Source: Actinocatenispora sp963815125 (GTDB taxonomy: Bacteria > Actinomycetota > Actinomycetes > Mycobacteriales > Micromonosporaceae). Taken from it: a DNA stretch of 64,000 nt. Under the pieces are notes generated by a model. It was not told the origin of the DNA, made no database searches, and saw nothing but the letters and a program-made list of their open reading frames with translations. A program made the translations under genes and the position numbers. The DNA lies in assembly GCA_963815125.1 (NCBI GenBank), contig CAWFFM010000008.1, positions 1 to 64,000 of the forward strand, in the 5' to 3' direction. Of this stretch, positions 55,390 to 64,000 are shown piece after piece (position 1 is the stretch's first letter; each line of letters starts with the position of its first letter).

Positions 55390-58300
55390 CTACTCGGTGC
55401 CCTGCGCCGCGCGCGGCAGCCACGATGCCATCAGATCCAGCAGCTCATCCAGGTCGACCGGCTTCGCGATGTAGTCCGAGGCGCCGGCCTCCAGGCTCTT
55501 GTCCCGGTCGCCGGGCATCGCCTTGGCGGTCAGGAAGACGATGGGCAGATCTGCGAACTCAGGTACCTCCCGGATCTCCCTCGTCGTCTCCCAACCGTCC
55601 ATGTCCGGCATCATCGCGTCCATCAGCACGATATCCACCGGCCATTCGTCGGTGAGCTTCTGGACTCCACTCGTCCCGTTGTCCGCGTACACGACGCTCA
55701 TGCCGTGCATCTCCAACGCGCTGGACAGGGCGTACACGTTGCGGATGTCGTCGTCGACGATCAGTACCCGGATCCCGGTCAGGTCCGGTACCGCACCGCG
55801 CTCGGCCCGTACCGCGCGACCGTTGTCGCGGGGCCGTTCCACCCCCTCCACCGGCGCCTCGACCGCGGCGGGCGCCATGATGGGTACCAGCGCCCTGCTC
55901 GCCTCCTGTGCGGAGACCGGCTTCCACGGTTCGGACGGCCGGGCGGACAGTGCGGCGGCGGTCTCCGCCGGCAGTACCGCGGGAATGGTGAGGGTGAAGG
56001 TGCTGCCCTCACTGGGCTCACTGCGTACCGTGATCATGCCGCCGAGCAGCTTCGCCGCCTCGCGGCTGATCGACAGGCCCAGCCCGGTGCCGCCGTACTT
56101 GCGGCTGGTCGTGCCGTCGGCCTGCTGGAACGCATCGAAGATGAGCTGCAGCTTGTCCTCCGGAATGCCGATACCGCTGTCGGACACCGCAAAGGAGATG
56201 GTCTCCTCGGCGTCGTCCAGCGACGCCACACCGAACATCGTGTCGGGCGGGGTGGGTTCCACGATCAGCGACACCCGGCCACCCGGGTCGGTGAACTTGA
56301 CCGCGTTGGACAGCAGGTTGCGCAGGATCTGCTGGAGTCGCTGGGCATCGGTGATCAGCCGGTCCGGCACCTCGTCGGCGACCCGTACGTCGAGGTTCAG
56401 GCCCTTTTCCTGGACCTGCGGCTGGAACGCCTGCCGTACGTATCCGGTGACCTCGCTGACCGGCACCTCGGCCGGCTGTACGTCCATCCGGCCTGCCTCC
56501 ACTTTGGACAGGTCCAGGATGTCGTTGATCAGTACGAGCAGTTCGGAGCCGGAGCTGTGGATCGTACGGGCGAACTCGATCTGCTTCTCGGACAGGTTGC
56601 GTTCCGGGTTGTCGGCCAGCATCCGGGCCAACAGCAGCAGACTGTTCAGCGGCGTACGCAGCTCGTGGCTCATGTTGGCCAGGAACTCGCTCTTGTACTG
56701 GCTGGCCCGGGCGAGCTGCTGCGCCTTCTCCTCCAGGCCGAGCCGGGCCAGCTCGATCTCCCGGTTCTTGACCTCGATGTTCTGCTTCTGCTCGGCCAGC
56801 GCCGTGGCCTTCTCCTCCAGTTCGGCGTTGGTGCGTTGCAGCTCCGCCGACTGGTCCTGCATCTCCCGCGCCAGCCGCTGGCTCTGCGACAGCAGTTCCT
56901 CCGTACGGCGGTTGGCCAGGATCGTGTTGAGCGCGATCGCGATCGTGGTGACCAGCTTGTCGAGGAACGTGATGTGCAGGTCGGAGAACGTACCGAAGGA
57001 GGCGAACTCGATGACGCCGAGTGACTCGCCCTCGAACACCACCGGCAGTACCACCACATCGGACGGTGGCGCGGTGCCGAGCCCGGACCGTACGGTCAGG
57101 TAGCCCTCCGGCGTGCCGGTGATGCGGATGACCCGCCGGGTCAGTACCGACTGGCCGATCAGTCCCTCACCGGGCGCGAACACCACCTCGGTGCCGGGCG
57201 TGACGTAGCCGTACGAGGAGGTCAGCCGCAGACGCGCGGTGCCGTCGACCGCCCGGTCATGCATGAAGAACGCGCCGACCTGCGCGTTCACCAGCGGCGT
57301 GACCTCGTTCATGATCATGCGGCAGACCTCGCCGATGTCCCGCTGCCCCTGCAGCAGGGCACTGACCCGGGCCAGGTTGGAGTTCATCCAGTCCTGTTCG
57401 GCGTTCTTCTTGGTCGTGTCGCGGAGCGTGACGATCATCTGGTTGATGTTGTCCTTCAGCTCCGCCACCTCGCCCATCGCGGCGACCGCGACGGTACGGG
57501 TCAGGTCGCCGCGGGTCACCGCCGTGGAGACGTCGGCGATGGCGCGCAGCTGCGTGGTCAGCGTCGAGGCCAGCTGGTTGACGTTCTCGGTCAGGTCCTG
57601 CCAGGTGCCGGACACGCCACGGACATGCGCCTGACCACCGAGCTTGCCCTCGGTGCCCACCTCGCGGGCCACCCGCGTCACCTCGTCGGCGAACGACGAC
57701 AGCTGGTCCACCATCGTGTTCACGGTGTTCTTCAGCTGCAGGATCTCGCCCTGCGCGTCCACCGTGATCTTCTGCGACAGGTCGCCCTGCGCGACGGCCG
57801 TGGTCACCGAGGCGATGTTGCGTACCTGCGCGGTCAGGTTGGACGCCATCGAGTTCACGTTGTTCGTCAGGTCCTGCCAGGTACCCGAGACGCCGGTGAC
57901 CCGGGCCTGACCACCCAGGTTGCCTTCCGTACCGACCTCGCGGGCCACCCGCGTCACCTCGTCGGCGAACGACGACAGCTGGTCCACCATCGTGTTGACC
58001 GTGCTCTTGAGCTCCAGGATCTCGCCCTGCGCGTCCACCGTGATCTTCTGCGACAGGTCACCCCGCGCCACCGCGGTGGAGACCTGGGCGATGTTGCGGA
58101 CCTGGGAGGTCAGGTTCGCCGCCATCGAGTTCACGTTGTCGGTCAGGTCCTGCCAGGTACCCGAGACCCCGCTCACCCGGGCCTGACCACCGAGCTTGCC
58201 CTCGGTGCCCACCTCGCGGGCCACCCGGGTCACCTCGTCGGCGAACGACGACAGCTGGTCCACCATCGTGTTGACCGTGCTCTTGAGCTCCAGGATCTCG

Positions 58301-59823
58301 CCGCGCGCATCGACGGTGATCTTCTGCGACAGGTCACCCCGCGCCACGGCCGTGGTCACCGACGCGATGTTGCGTACCTGCGCCGTCAGGTTCCCGGCCA
58401 ACTGGTTGACGTTGTCGGTCAGGTCCTTCCAGGTGCCCGAGACCCCGCTGACCCGGGCCTGACCACCCAGGTTGCCTTCCGTACCGACCTCGCGGGCCAC
58501 CCGCGTCACCTCGTCGGCGAACGACGACAGCTGGTCCACCATCGTGTTCACGGTGTTCTTCAGCTGCAGGATCTCGCCCTGCGCGTCCACGGTGATCTTC
58601 TGCGACAGGTCGCCCTGCGCCACGGCCGTGGTCACCGACGCGATGTTGCGTACCTGCGCCGTCAGGTTCCCGGCCAACTGGTTGACGTTCTCGGTCAGGT
58701 GGCGCCACGTACCGGACACGCCGGTGACCCGGGCCTGACCACCGAGCTTGCCCTCGGTGCCGACCTCACGCGCGACCCTCGTCACCTCGTCGGCGAACGA
58801 CGACAGCTGGTCCACCATCGTGTTGACCGTGCTCTTGAGCTCCAGGATCTCGCCCTGCGCGTTCACCGTGATCTTCTGCGACAGGTCACCGTTGGCGACC
58901 GCGGTGGACACCTGGGCGATGTTGCGGACCTGGGAGGTCAGGTTCGCCGCCATCGAGTTCACGTTGTCGGTCAGGTCCCGCCAGGTGCCGGAGGCACCCC
59001 GCACATCGGCCTGACCACCCAGTTTCCCTTCGGTGCCCACCTCGCGGGCCACCCGGGTGACCTCCTCGGCGAAGATCCGCAACGTGTCGGTCAGCGAGTT
59101 GATCGTCTCGGCCAGCTCGGCGACCTCGCCCTTCGCGCTGACCGTGATCTTGCGGGACAGGTCGCCCTTGGCGATGGCGGTCGCCGCCTGCGAGATGCTG
59201 CGTACCTGGTTGGTCAGGTTGGAGGCCATCAGGTTGACCGAGTCGGTGAGATCCCGCCAGGTGCCGGAGGCGCCGCGTACATCGGCCTGACCACCGAGCT
59301 TGCCCTCGGTGCCCACCTCGCGGGCCACCCGGGTGGCCTCGGCGGTGAACGAGGAGAGTTGGTCGACCATCGCGTTGACGGTGTGCGAGATGCGCAGGAA
59401 CTCGCCGCGCAGCGGCCGTTCGTCGATGGACAGTTCGGAGTGCTGGGACAGGTCGCCGACGGCCACCGCCTCGATCACCCGGGCGATCTCCCGGCTGGGC
59501 CGTACCAGGTCGTCGATGAGCTGGTTGATGGAACTGGCGGTGTCCTCCCAGCCGCCCTCCAACGCCTCGTGGTCGAGCCGTTCGTTGAGCCGGCCCTCCC
59601 GACCGACCACCCGGCAGATCCGGCGTACCTCCCGGGTCGAGCGCCGGTGGACCGCTATCACGTCGTTGAAGCGGTCCGCGACGTCACCGGCCAGGCCGCT
59701 GCGCCGGGTGAGCCGTACGTTGAAGTCACCGCGCCGGAACCGGTTCAGTGCCTCGGCGAGTTCGATCAGTACGGCATCTGCGGCTTCGTCGGACGGGTTC
59801 TCGGTCCTGTCCACCGTGGTCAT
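55390..59823 (-). CDS. Hybrid histidine kinase with seven HAMP-type repeats, GAF, kinase and receiver domains
   Basis: The 1,477-residue soluble kinase has no membrane segment. After an N-terminal HAMP-like part come seven repeats of about 92 residues (VAREVGTEG-K/N-LGGQA... GDLSQKITV ... VNTMVDQLSSFADE), resembling group III fungal osmosensor kinases and bacterial poly-HAMP proteins. A GAF domain, a long coiled coil, HisKA (FLANMSHELRTPLNSLL, His near 1,050), HATPase (NLLSNAVKFTDPGG) and a receiver (VLMDAMMPDMDGW) follow. ATG at 59823 (MTTVDRTENPSDEA) with GTGAGGC before it is preferred over an upstream Met. Confidence 0.93.
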   Translation of the reverse strand: MTTVDRTENPSDEAADAVLIELAEALNRFRRGDFNVRLTRRSGLAGDVADRFNDVIAVHRRSTREVRRICRVVGREGRLNERLDHEALEGGWEDTASSINQLIDDLVRPSREIARVIEAVAVGDLSQHSELSIDERPLRGEFLRISHTVNAMVDQLSSFTAEATRVAREVGTEGKLGGQADVRGASGTWRDLTDSVNLMASNLTNQVRSISQAATAIAKGDLSRKITVSAKGEVAELAETINSLTDTLRIFAEEVTRVAREVGTEGKLGGQADVRGASGTWRDLTDNVNSMAANLTSQVRNIAQVSTAVANGDLSQKITVNAQGEILELKSTVNTMVDQLSSFADEVTRVAREVGTEGKLGGQARVTGVSGTWRHLTENVNQLAGNLTAQVRNIASVTTAVAQGDLSQKITVDAQGEILQLKNTVNTMVDQLSSFADEVTRVAREVGTEGNLGGQARVSGVSGTWKDLTDNVNQLAGNLTAQVRNIASVTTAVARGDLSQKITVDARGEILELKSTVNTMVDQLSSFADEVTRVAREVGTEGKLGGQARVSGVSGTWQDLTDNVNSMAANLTSQVRNIAQVSTAVARGDLSQKITVDAQGEILELKSTVNTMVDQLSSFADEVTRVAREVGTEGNLGGQARVTGVSGTWQDLTNNVNSMASNLTAQVRNIASVTTAVAQGDLSQKITVDAQGEILQLKNTVNTMVDQLSSFADEVTRVAREVGTEGKLGGQAHVRGVSGTWQDLTENVNQLASTLTTQLRAIADVSTAVTRGDLTRTVAVAAMGEVAELKDNINQMIVTLRDTTKKNAEQDWMNSNLARVSALLQGQRDIGEVCRMIMNEVTPLVNAQVGAFFMHDRAVDGTARLRLTSSYGYVTPGTEVVFAPGEGLIGQSVLTRRVIRITGTPEGYLTVRSGLGTAPPSDVVVLPVVFEGESLGVIEFASFGTFSDLHITFLDKLVTTIAIALNTILANRRTEELLSQSQRLAREMQDQSAELQRTNAELEEKATALAEQKQNIEVKNREIELARLGLEEKAQQLARASQYKSEFLANMSHELRTPLNSLLLLARMLADNPERNLSEKQIEFARTIHSSGSELLVLINDILDLSKVEAGRMDVQPAEVPVSEVTGYVRQAFQPQVQEKGLNLDVRVADEVPDRLITDAQRLQQILRNLLSNAVKFTDPGGRVSLIVEPTPPDTMFGVASLDDAEETISFAVSDSGIGIPEDKLQLIFDAFQQADGTTSRKYGGTGLGLSISREAAKLLGGMITVRSEPSEGSTFTLTIPAVLPAETAAALSARPSEPWKPVSAQEASRALVPIMAPAAVEAPVEGVERPRDNGRAVRAERGAVPDLTGIRVLIVDDDIRNVYALSSALEMHGMSVVYADNGTSGVQKLTDEWPVDIVLMDAMMPDMDGWETTREIREVPEFADLPIVFLTAKAMPGDRDKSLEAGASDYIAKPVDLDELLDLMASWLPRAAQGTE
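57640..59330. repeat. Array of near-identical 276-base repeats within the hybrid kinase gene
   Basis: The poly-HAMP part is built from 276-base units with very high base identity, for example in the blocks starting near 57644, 57920, 58196, 58472 and 58748. The reading frame is kept in all. Such identity favours recombination, so copy number may vary and short-read assembly here may be unsafe. Confidence 0.85.
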
Positions 59824-59922
59824 CGCTTGCCTCACCGCTCCTCGCAGACTTCGACCCACACCTGTACCCGGAACCCTACGATGGGAGGTGCCGGTGGCAC
59901 ACTACGTAGCGGCGCACTTCCG

Positions 59923-59951
59923 GTAAGGTTCTCCCCTCCAGTGAACCTTAC
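59923..59951. promoter_or_regulatory. Inverted repeat in a divergent promoter region
   Basis: GTAAGGTTC (59923-59931) and GAACCTTAC (59943-59951) form a perfect 9-base inverted repeat with an 11-base spacer. It lies in the 379-base divergent gap between the hybrid kinase and the anti-sigma/PP2C gene. It may be an operator for a dimeric regulator or an RNA hairpin. The rest of the gap has an AT-rich patch (about 59975-60000) but no credible gene. Confidence 0.5.
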
Positions 59952-60202
59952 GCAAGAACGGACCTTCGAGGCATATCACTCCAAGGGACGTATATCATGC
60001 GGGAAAACTTGCCTGCGCCTGGCATTCCCTGGTCCCCCGGCACATCCGCGCAGGGCACCGACCCACACCGGGAGGTAACCGGCATCATGGTCGGATCGGT
60101 CCCGTCACAGGGACCGAATTTCCGCTACGGCTTGGGGCAGGATAGACAAGGTGTCGCTACAGGGCATCAGGCCGTTAACGACCGATCCGTGCAGGGGGCG
60201 GG

Positions 60203-62302
60203 GTGACCACCGCAGTTCATCGACGACTCCGGCTGCCCGCTGACCACCGGTCACCCGCAGCCGCACGGGCCGCCGTCCGCGACATCCTCCTCGAAGCAGA
60301 CCAGTCCGACCTGCTCGACGAGGCGCTGCTGCTCACCACCGAACTGTCCACCAACGGGGTGATCCACGCCGGCACCGACCTCGACCTCGACGTGTCCGCC
60401 GACGAGCGTGGGGTCACCGTCACCGTCACCGACTACCGCGGCGGTCCCATCGAGGCGAACCTGCTCACCCCACCCGACGAGACCTCCGAACACGGCCGCG
60501 GCCTGCTGCTCGTCGACCAGTTCGCCACCTCGTGGGGCACCACCCACGATCCGACCGGCAAGGGCGTCTGGTTCCGGCTGGAGCGCGGCGGCCCACCGGC
60601 CCGCACCCGCTTCGGGCAACCCACCCGGCCCCGACCGGTGTCGCCCGAGGCACAGGCCACCAGCCCGGCCGACGCACTGGTCTGGCTCGTACACATACCC
60701 GACGACCTGCGACAACGGCTCACCCTGGCGCAACTGCTGTCCGAGCTGCTGCTCCGACTGTGCGAGGTGGTCGGCGCGGCCGGCGGCGCGGTGTTCCTGG
60801 ACCGCGCCGACGGCCGCGGTGAGCGGTGCATCGCCCGCCAGGGCACCGCCGGGCTGCCGGTGACCGAGGCACCCGACGGCATCGCCGCACCCCCCGACAG
60901 CGACCGGGCCGAACCCGATCCCGCCGCGCCACCCGCCGCGGAGACCGTGACGCTTCCGCTGCCCCGCCCGTTGTCCGGCCGGATCGAACTGCACACCGCG
61001 TCGGAGACGGTGCTGGCGGGCAACTGGCCGTCGATGGCCCAACTGTCCGCCGAACGGATGACCATCGCGGTGGAGAACGACCGGCTGCGCGACGCAGACC
61101 GGCTACGCCGCAGTTGGCTGACCTACCTGGCGGAGGCCTCCGAACTGCTCGCCCAGTCACTGGACGTCGACCTCACCCTCGCCCTCGTCCCCCAACTGGT
61201 GGTCCCCCGGCTGGGGGAATGGTGCGCGGTGCACATGCTCGACGACTACGACGAGCTGCGCCTGGCCGCCTGCATCGACGTGGACGAGGCCGCCCTCCCC
61301 ATGCTGCGCAGCCGGCTCTCCGGGCACGGACCCGACGCCGACCCCGACGTCGTCGAACGGCTCGGCGAGGTCATCCACGGCGCCGCCGTGGTCCCGCTGA
61401 ACCGCCCGCTGGACGGCGTCGCCGTACCGCTGGTGGCCCGGGGCGGAGTGCTCGGCACACTGACCGTGGGCCGACCACCGGGCCGGTTGCACGCACCCGA
61501 CGACGTCGCCGTCATCTCCGACATCGCCCGTCGCGCCGCGCTGGCCATCGAGAACGCCCGGATCCATGCCGAACGCGCCGAGATATCCCAGGCGTTCCAG
61601 CGCGCCCTGCTGCCGTCCGACCTGCCCACCGCGGTGGGCCTGCAGTTCGCCGCCGAGTACGAGCCGGCCAGCACCGGCACCGACGTCGGCGGCGACTTCT
61701 ACGACGTGATCGAACTCGGCACCGACCACTGGCTGATGTGCATCGGCGACGTGTGCGGCAAGGGCGCGCAGGCCGCCGCACTGACCGGGCTCGTACGCGA
61801 CGTGATCCGGGTACTGGCCCGGGACGGCCGGCCACTCGACCGGATCGTCGAACTGCTCAACCAGACCCTGCTGGACCAGCACAAGGGCAACCGGTACTGC
61901 ACCCTGGCGATGGCCGTGGTGTCCCGGGACACGGACGGCTGGCTCGATGTGGAACTCTGCCTGTCCGGGCACGACCGGCCGACCCTCGTACCGGTGGCCG
62001 GCACCCCCGAGCAGGTCGGCGAGTGCGGCACCGCGATCGGGCTGATCGACGAGGTGACCGTCACCCCGGTCAAGGTACGGCTGGCGCCTGGCGAGGCGCT
62101 GGTCTTCTTCACCGACGGGGTCACCGAACGTCGCCGCGACAGCGTACTGTTCGGCACCCACCGGCTGATCCGGGAGCTGCGCAAGCTGGCCGGCCAGTCG
62201 GCGGCGGGCATGGCCGCCGGCCTGACCTCCACGGTGCTGTCCTTCTCACTGGAACAGCCCCGCGACGACATCGCCATCCTGGTCCTGCGCAACGACCCGT
62301 GA
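60203..62302 (+). CDS. Anti-sigma-type ATPase/GAF/PP2C phosphatase
   Basis: The 699-residue protein starts at GTG 60203 behind GGGGGCGGG. Residues about 1-140 form a HATPase of the anti-sigma-factor kinase type (ELSTNGVIHAG, SEHGRGLLLVDQ). A GAF-like region (about 300-450) and a PP2C/SpoIIE domain (GGDFYDVI, GDVCGKG, FFTDGVTERR, RDDIAILVL) follow. Such fusions combine anti-sigma kinase and phosphatase activity in partner-switching control of alternative sigma factors. No antagonist or sigma gene lies within the window. Confidence 0.9.
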   Translation: MTTAVHRRLRLPADHRSPAAARAAVRDILLEADQSDLLDEALLLTTELSTNGVIHAGTDLDLDVSADERGVTVTVTDYRGGPIEANLLTPPDETSEHGRGLLLVDQFATSWGTTHDPTGKGVWFRLERGGPPARTRFGQPTRPRPVSPEAQATSPADALVWLVHIPDDLRQRLTLAQLLSELLLRLCEVVGAAGGAVFLDRADGRGERCIARQGTAGLPVTEAPDGIAAPPDSDRAEPDPAAPPAAETVTLPLPRPLSGRIELHTASETVLAGNWPSMAQLSAERMTIAVENDRLRDADRLRRSWLTYLAEASELLAQSLDVDLTLALVPQLVVPRLGEWCAVHMLDDYDELRLAACIDVDEAALPMLRSRLSGHGPDADPDVVERLGEVIHGAAVVPLNRPLDGVAVPLVARGGVLGTLTVGRPPGRLHAPDDVAVISDIARRAALAIENARIHAERAEISQAFQRALLPSDLPTAVGLQFAAEYEPASTGTDVGGDFYDVIELGTDHWLMCIGDVCGKGAQAAALTGLVRDVIRVLARDGRPLDRIVELLNQTLLDQHKGNRYCTLAMAVVSRDTDGWLDVELCLSGHDRPTLVPVAGTPEQVGECGTAIGLIDEVTVTPVKVRLAPGEALVFFTDGVTERRRDSVLFGTHRLIRELRKLAGQSAAGMAAGLTSTVLSFSLEQPRDDIAILVLRNDP

Positions 62303-62321
62303 CCCGTGGCGGGCAGCCCCC

Positions 62322-63617
62322 TTAGGACGCGGGTGGCCGCAGCGCGAGGTCGAGCAGTTCGATCGTGTGCGCGGTGGGCAGTTCGACCCCGGCTCGGCCC
62401 AGCGCGGAACTGATCTGCAGCAGGCAGCCCGGGTTCCCGGCGACCAGCAGATCGGCACCGGTGGCCTGGATCCGTTCGGCCTTGCGGTCACCGAGTTCGC
62501 GGGCGGGTTCCGGTTGGAGCAGGTTGTACACCCCGGCCGAGCCGCAGCACAGGTCGGCTTCGGCGGGTTCGACCAGGGTCAGTTCCGGGATGGCGCTCAG
62601 CAGTTCGCGCGGGGCGGAACGGATCCGCTGGGCGTGCGACAGATGGCAGGCGTCGTGGTACGCGACCGTACGGGCCACCGGGTAGCGGGGCGCCGCCGGA
62701 CCCAGCTCGACCAGCAGTTCGGTCACGTCCCGGGTGCGTTCGGCGAGCCGGGCGGCGCGCTGCGCGTACCGGGGATCGTCGGCGAGCAGTTCGGCGTACT
62801 GCTTCATCGCCGAACCGCAGCCCGCGCTGTCGGTGACCAGGTAGTCGACCCCGGCGGCGTCGAACTTCTCGACGATGCCGCGGGCGAACCGGGCTGCCTC
62901 GTCGCGGCGGCCGGAGTGCTCGGACAGCGCGCCGCAGCAGCCCTGCCCACGGGGTATCACCACGTCGCAGCCCTCGCGCGCGAGCACCCGGGCGGTGGCG
63001 GCGCTGACCTGGCCGAAGAACGCGGACTGTACGCAGCCGGTGAGCAGTCCCACCACGGCGCGCCGTGGCCCGAGTGCGGTGATCCGTCGGGGCAGCCGCG
63101 GCGCGCGACGTACCGGCGGCGCCAATTGTTCCATTGTGGACAGTGCCGGTGGCAGGTGCCGACGCACCCACTGCACCGTCGGGGTCTGCTCCACCCGCCG
63201 GTACGCCGCCAGCGGCAACCGCAACGCCCGCAGCCGGCGCGGGTACGGGAACAGTGCGAAGATCATCCCGCGCAGCGCCCGGTCCAGCAGCGGGCGCGGG
63301 TACCGTCGCTCCACCTGGGTCCGGGTCGAGTCGATCAGCTTGTCGTAGCGCACCCCGGACGGGCAGGCGGTGACGCAGGCCAGGCAGCCGAGGCAGGCAT
63401 CGAAGTGACCGACCATCCGCTGGGACAGCGGCGCGCCGTTCAGGCCCTGCTCCATCAGGTTGATCCGGCCGCGCGGCGAGTCCATCTCCTCGCCCCACAG
63501 CACGTACGTGGGGCAGCTCGGCAGGCAGAACCCGCAGTGCACGCAGTCCTCGATCAGGTCCTTCGCGGGTGCCCCGTCGCTGTCGAAGGCGCCCAGCACG
63601 TCATCGGCCCGTGTCAT
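62322..63617 (-). CDS. glcF: Glycolate oxidase iron-sulfur subunit
   Basis: The 431-residue protein carries two 4Fe-4S motifs (DCVHCGFCLPSCP and ACLGCLACVTACP) and two CCG-type domains (GCVQSAFFGQ...GQGCCG and YHDACHLSH...DLCCGSAGVY). It passes electrons from the GlcD/GlcE flavin part. ATG 63617 follows the glcE stop by one base, so the two are co-translated. The phosphatase gene ends 20 bases away on the opposite strand. Confidence 0.93.
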   Translation of the reverse strand: MTRADDVLGAFDSDGAPAKDLIEDCVHCGFCLPSCPTYVLWGEEMDSPRGRINLMEQGLNGAPLSQRMVGHFDACLGCLACVTACPSGVRYDKLIDSTRTQVERRYPRPLLDRALRGMIFALFPYPRRLRALRLPLAAYRRVEQTPTVQWVRRHLPPALSTMEQLAPPVRRAPRLPRRITALGPRRAVVGLLTGCVQSAFFGQVSAATARVLAREGCDVVIPRGQGCCGALSEHSGRRDEAARFARGIVEKFDAAGVDYLVTDSAGCGSAMKQYAELLADDPRYAQRAARLAERTRDVTELLVELGPAAPRYPVARTVAYHDACHLSHAQRIRSAPRELLSAIPELTLVEPAEADLCCGSAGVYNLLQPEPARELGDRKAERIQATGADLLVAGNPGCLLQISSALGRAGVELPTAHTIELLDLALRPPAS

Positions 63618-63618
63618 G

Positions 63619-64000
63619 TCAGATCCCGCCCACGAAGCGCCCGGGCGCCAGCCGGCCGTCCGGGTCGAACTCCCGCTTGACCGAACGCATCAGGTCCAGC
63701 CCGTCCACCGGCCCCCACAGGTCCAGCTCGGCACGGATCCGGGCAGGTGCGGCCAGTACCTGGCAGTGACCGCCGTGACTGATCGCCACGGTCCGTACCG
63801 CGAAGAGGATCCGTTCCATCCGCTCCGGGTCGATGGTGCCGGGCACCGAGGCGTACATGACCCCGGCGGCCGGCGAGCAGAAGATCCGTACCGCGAGGTC
63901 ACGGGCGGCGTCGCGGAGCGAGTACACCGGCCCGAACAGCTGCCCGACCGGGGTGACGACTTGCAACCCCACGTCGTCGGGGCCGAACGGATAGCGGCCC
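63619..64000 (-). CDS. glcE: Glycolate oxidase FAD-binding subunit, C-terminal part (5' end outside window)
   Basis: About 125 C-terminal residues are inside the window (GLQVVTPVGQLFGPVYSLRD to LMRSVKREFDPDGRLAPGRF). The end motif KxxFDPxxxLxPGRF is typical of FAD-linked oxidases of the GlcD/GlcE/VAO family. Small size relative to GlcD cannot be judged from the fragment; the position directly before glcF favours GlcE. Confidence 0.85.
   Translation of the reverse strand, partial: GRYPFGPDDVGLQVVTPVGQLFGPVYSLRDAARDLAVRIFCSPAAGVMYASVPGTIDPERMERILFAVRTVAISHGGHCQVLAAPARIRAELDLWGPVDGLDLMRSVKREFDPDGRLAPGRFVGGI

Noticed and set aside
57640..59330. 276-base repeats as a mobile or CRISPR feature
   Set aside because: They encode successive HAMP-type modules in one continuous reading frame.
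59997..60206. 69-residue frame before the anti-sigma/PP2C gene
   Set aside because: No coding bias or ribosome binding site, and it lies in the promoter region.

Overview
The window comes from a high-GC actinomycete. Codon third positions are almost all G or C, GTG starts and 4-base ATGA/GTGA overlaps are frequent, and there is a complete actinobacterial type VII (ESX) secretion locus. The layout rex-hemA-hemC-hemD-hemB, the ANTAR/PP2C regulators, the sensor kinase type and a CBM2-bearing kinase-like protein point to the Micromonosporaceae. That family assignment is an inference; the genus cannot be told from the sequence.

Layout. 1-5861 (minus strand): tetrapyrrole operon rex-hemA-hemC-hemD plus the start of hemB, with a Rex operator-like palindrome at 6003-6018. 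6309-9255: a two-component pair and an epoxide-hydrolase-type enzyme. 9304-18093: an accessory zone of SseB-like proteins and a small 'MRDGYYARW' protein family in intact, truncated and frameshifted copies, a first mycosin, a YwqJ-like deaminase homologue without its zinc cysteines, a SUKH-3 immunity protein, and an IS5-type transposase remnant; 15.9-17.1 kb and 18.3-19.4 kb are clearly AT-richer than the rest. 18199-28138: a giant type VII polymorphic toxin, read in two overlapping frames that look like one broken gene, followed by its candidate immunity gene. The parts in order are a WXG100-like export domain, a HExxH segment, two papain-fold domains, long charged coiled coils and a C-terminal RelA/SpoT-like domain.

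28192-47176: the ESX core and its substrates: WXG100 proteins, a YbaB-like protein, mycosins 2 and 3, larger substrates, eccC, eccD, eccE, an EccE-linked protein and eccB. The genes are on both strands instead of in one operon. 47328-62302: signalling genes: an ANTAR-GAF-PAS-PP2C phosphatase, a membrane pseudokinase with an external CBM2, a PAP2 phosphatase, a lipoprotein, small unknowns, a response regulator, a hybrid kinase with seven 92-residue HAMP-type repeats, and an anti-sigma-kinase/GAF/PP2C protein. 62322-64000: glycolate oxidase subunits glcF and partial glcE.

How it fits together: the ESX core would export the WXG100 proteins, the larger substrates and the toxin; the mycosins would process substrates or stabilise the channel; SUKH-3 and the 154-residue protein would be immunity functions. 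The items most worth a second look are the RelA/SpoT-like toxin tip, the family of SseB-like and small-protein cassettes, a dispersed palindromic element of about 155 bases found twice directly downstream of a gene in the same orientation, the pseudokinase-CBM2 protein, and three single-base frame breaks, two of them inside short tandem repeats. No rRNA, tRNA or CRISPR array was seen.
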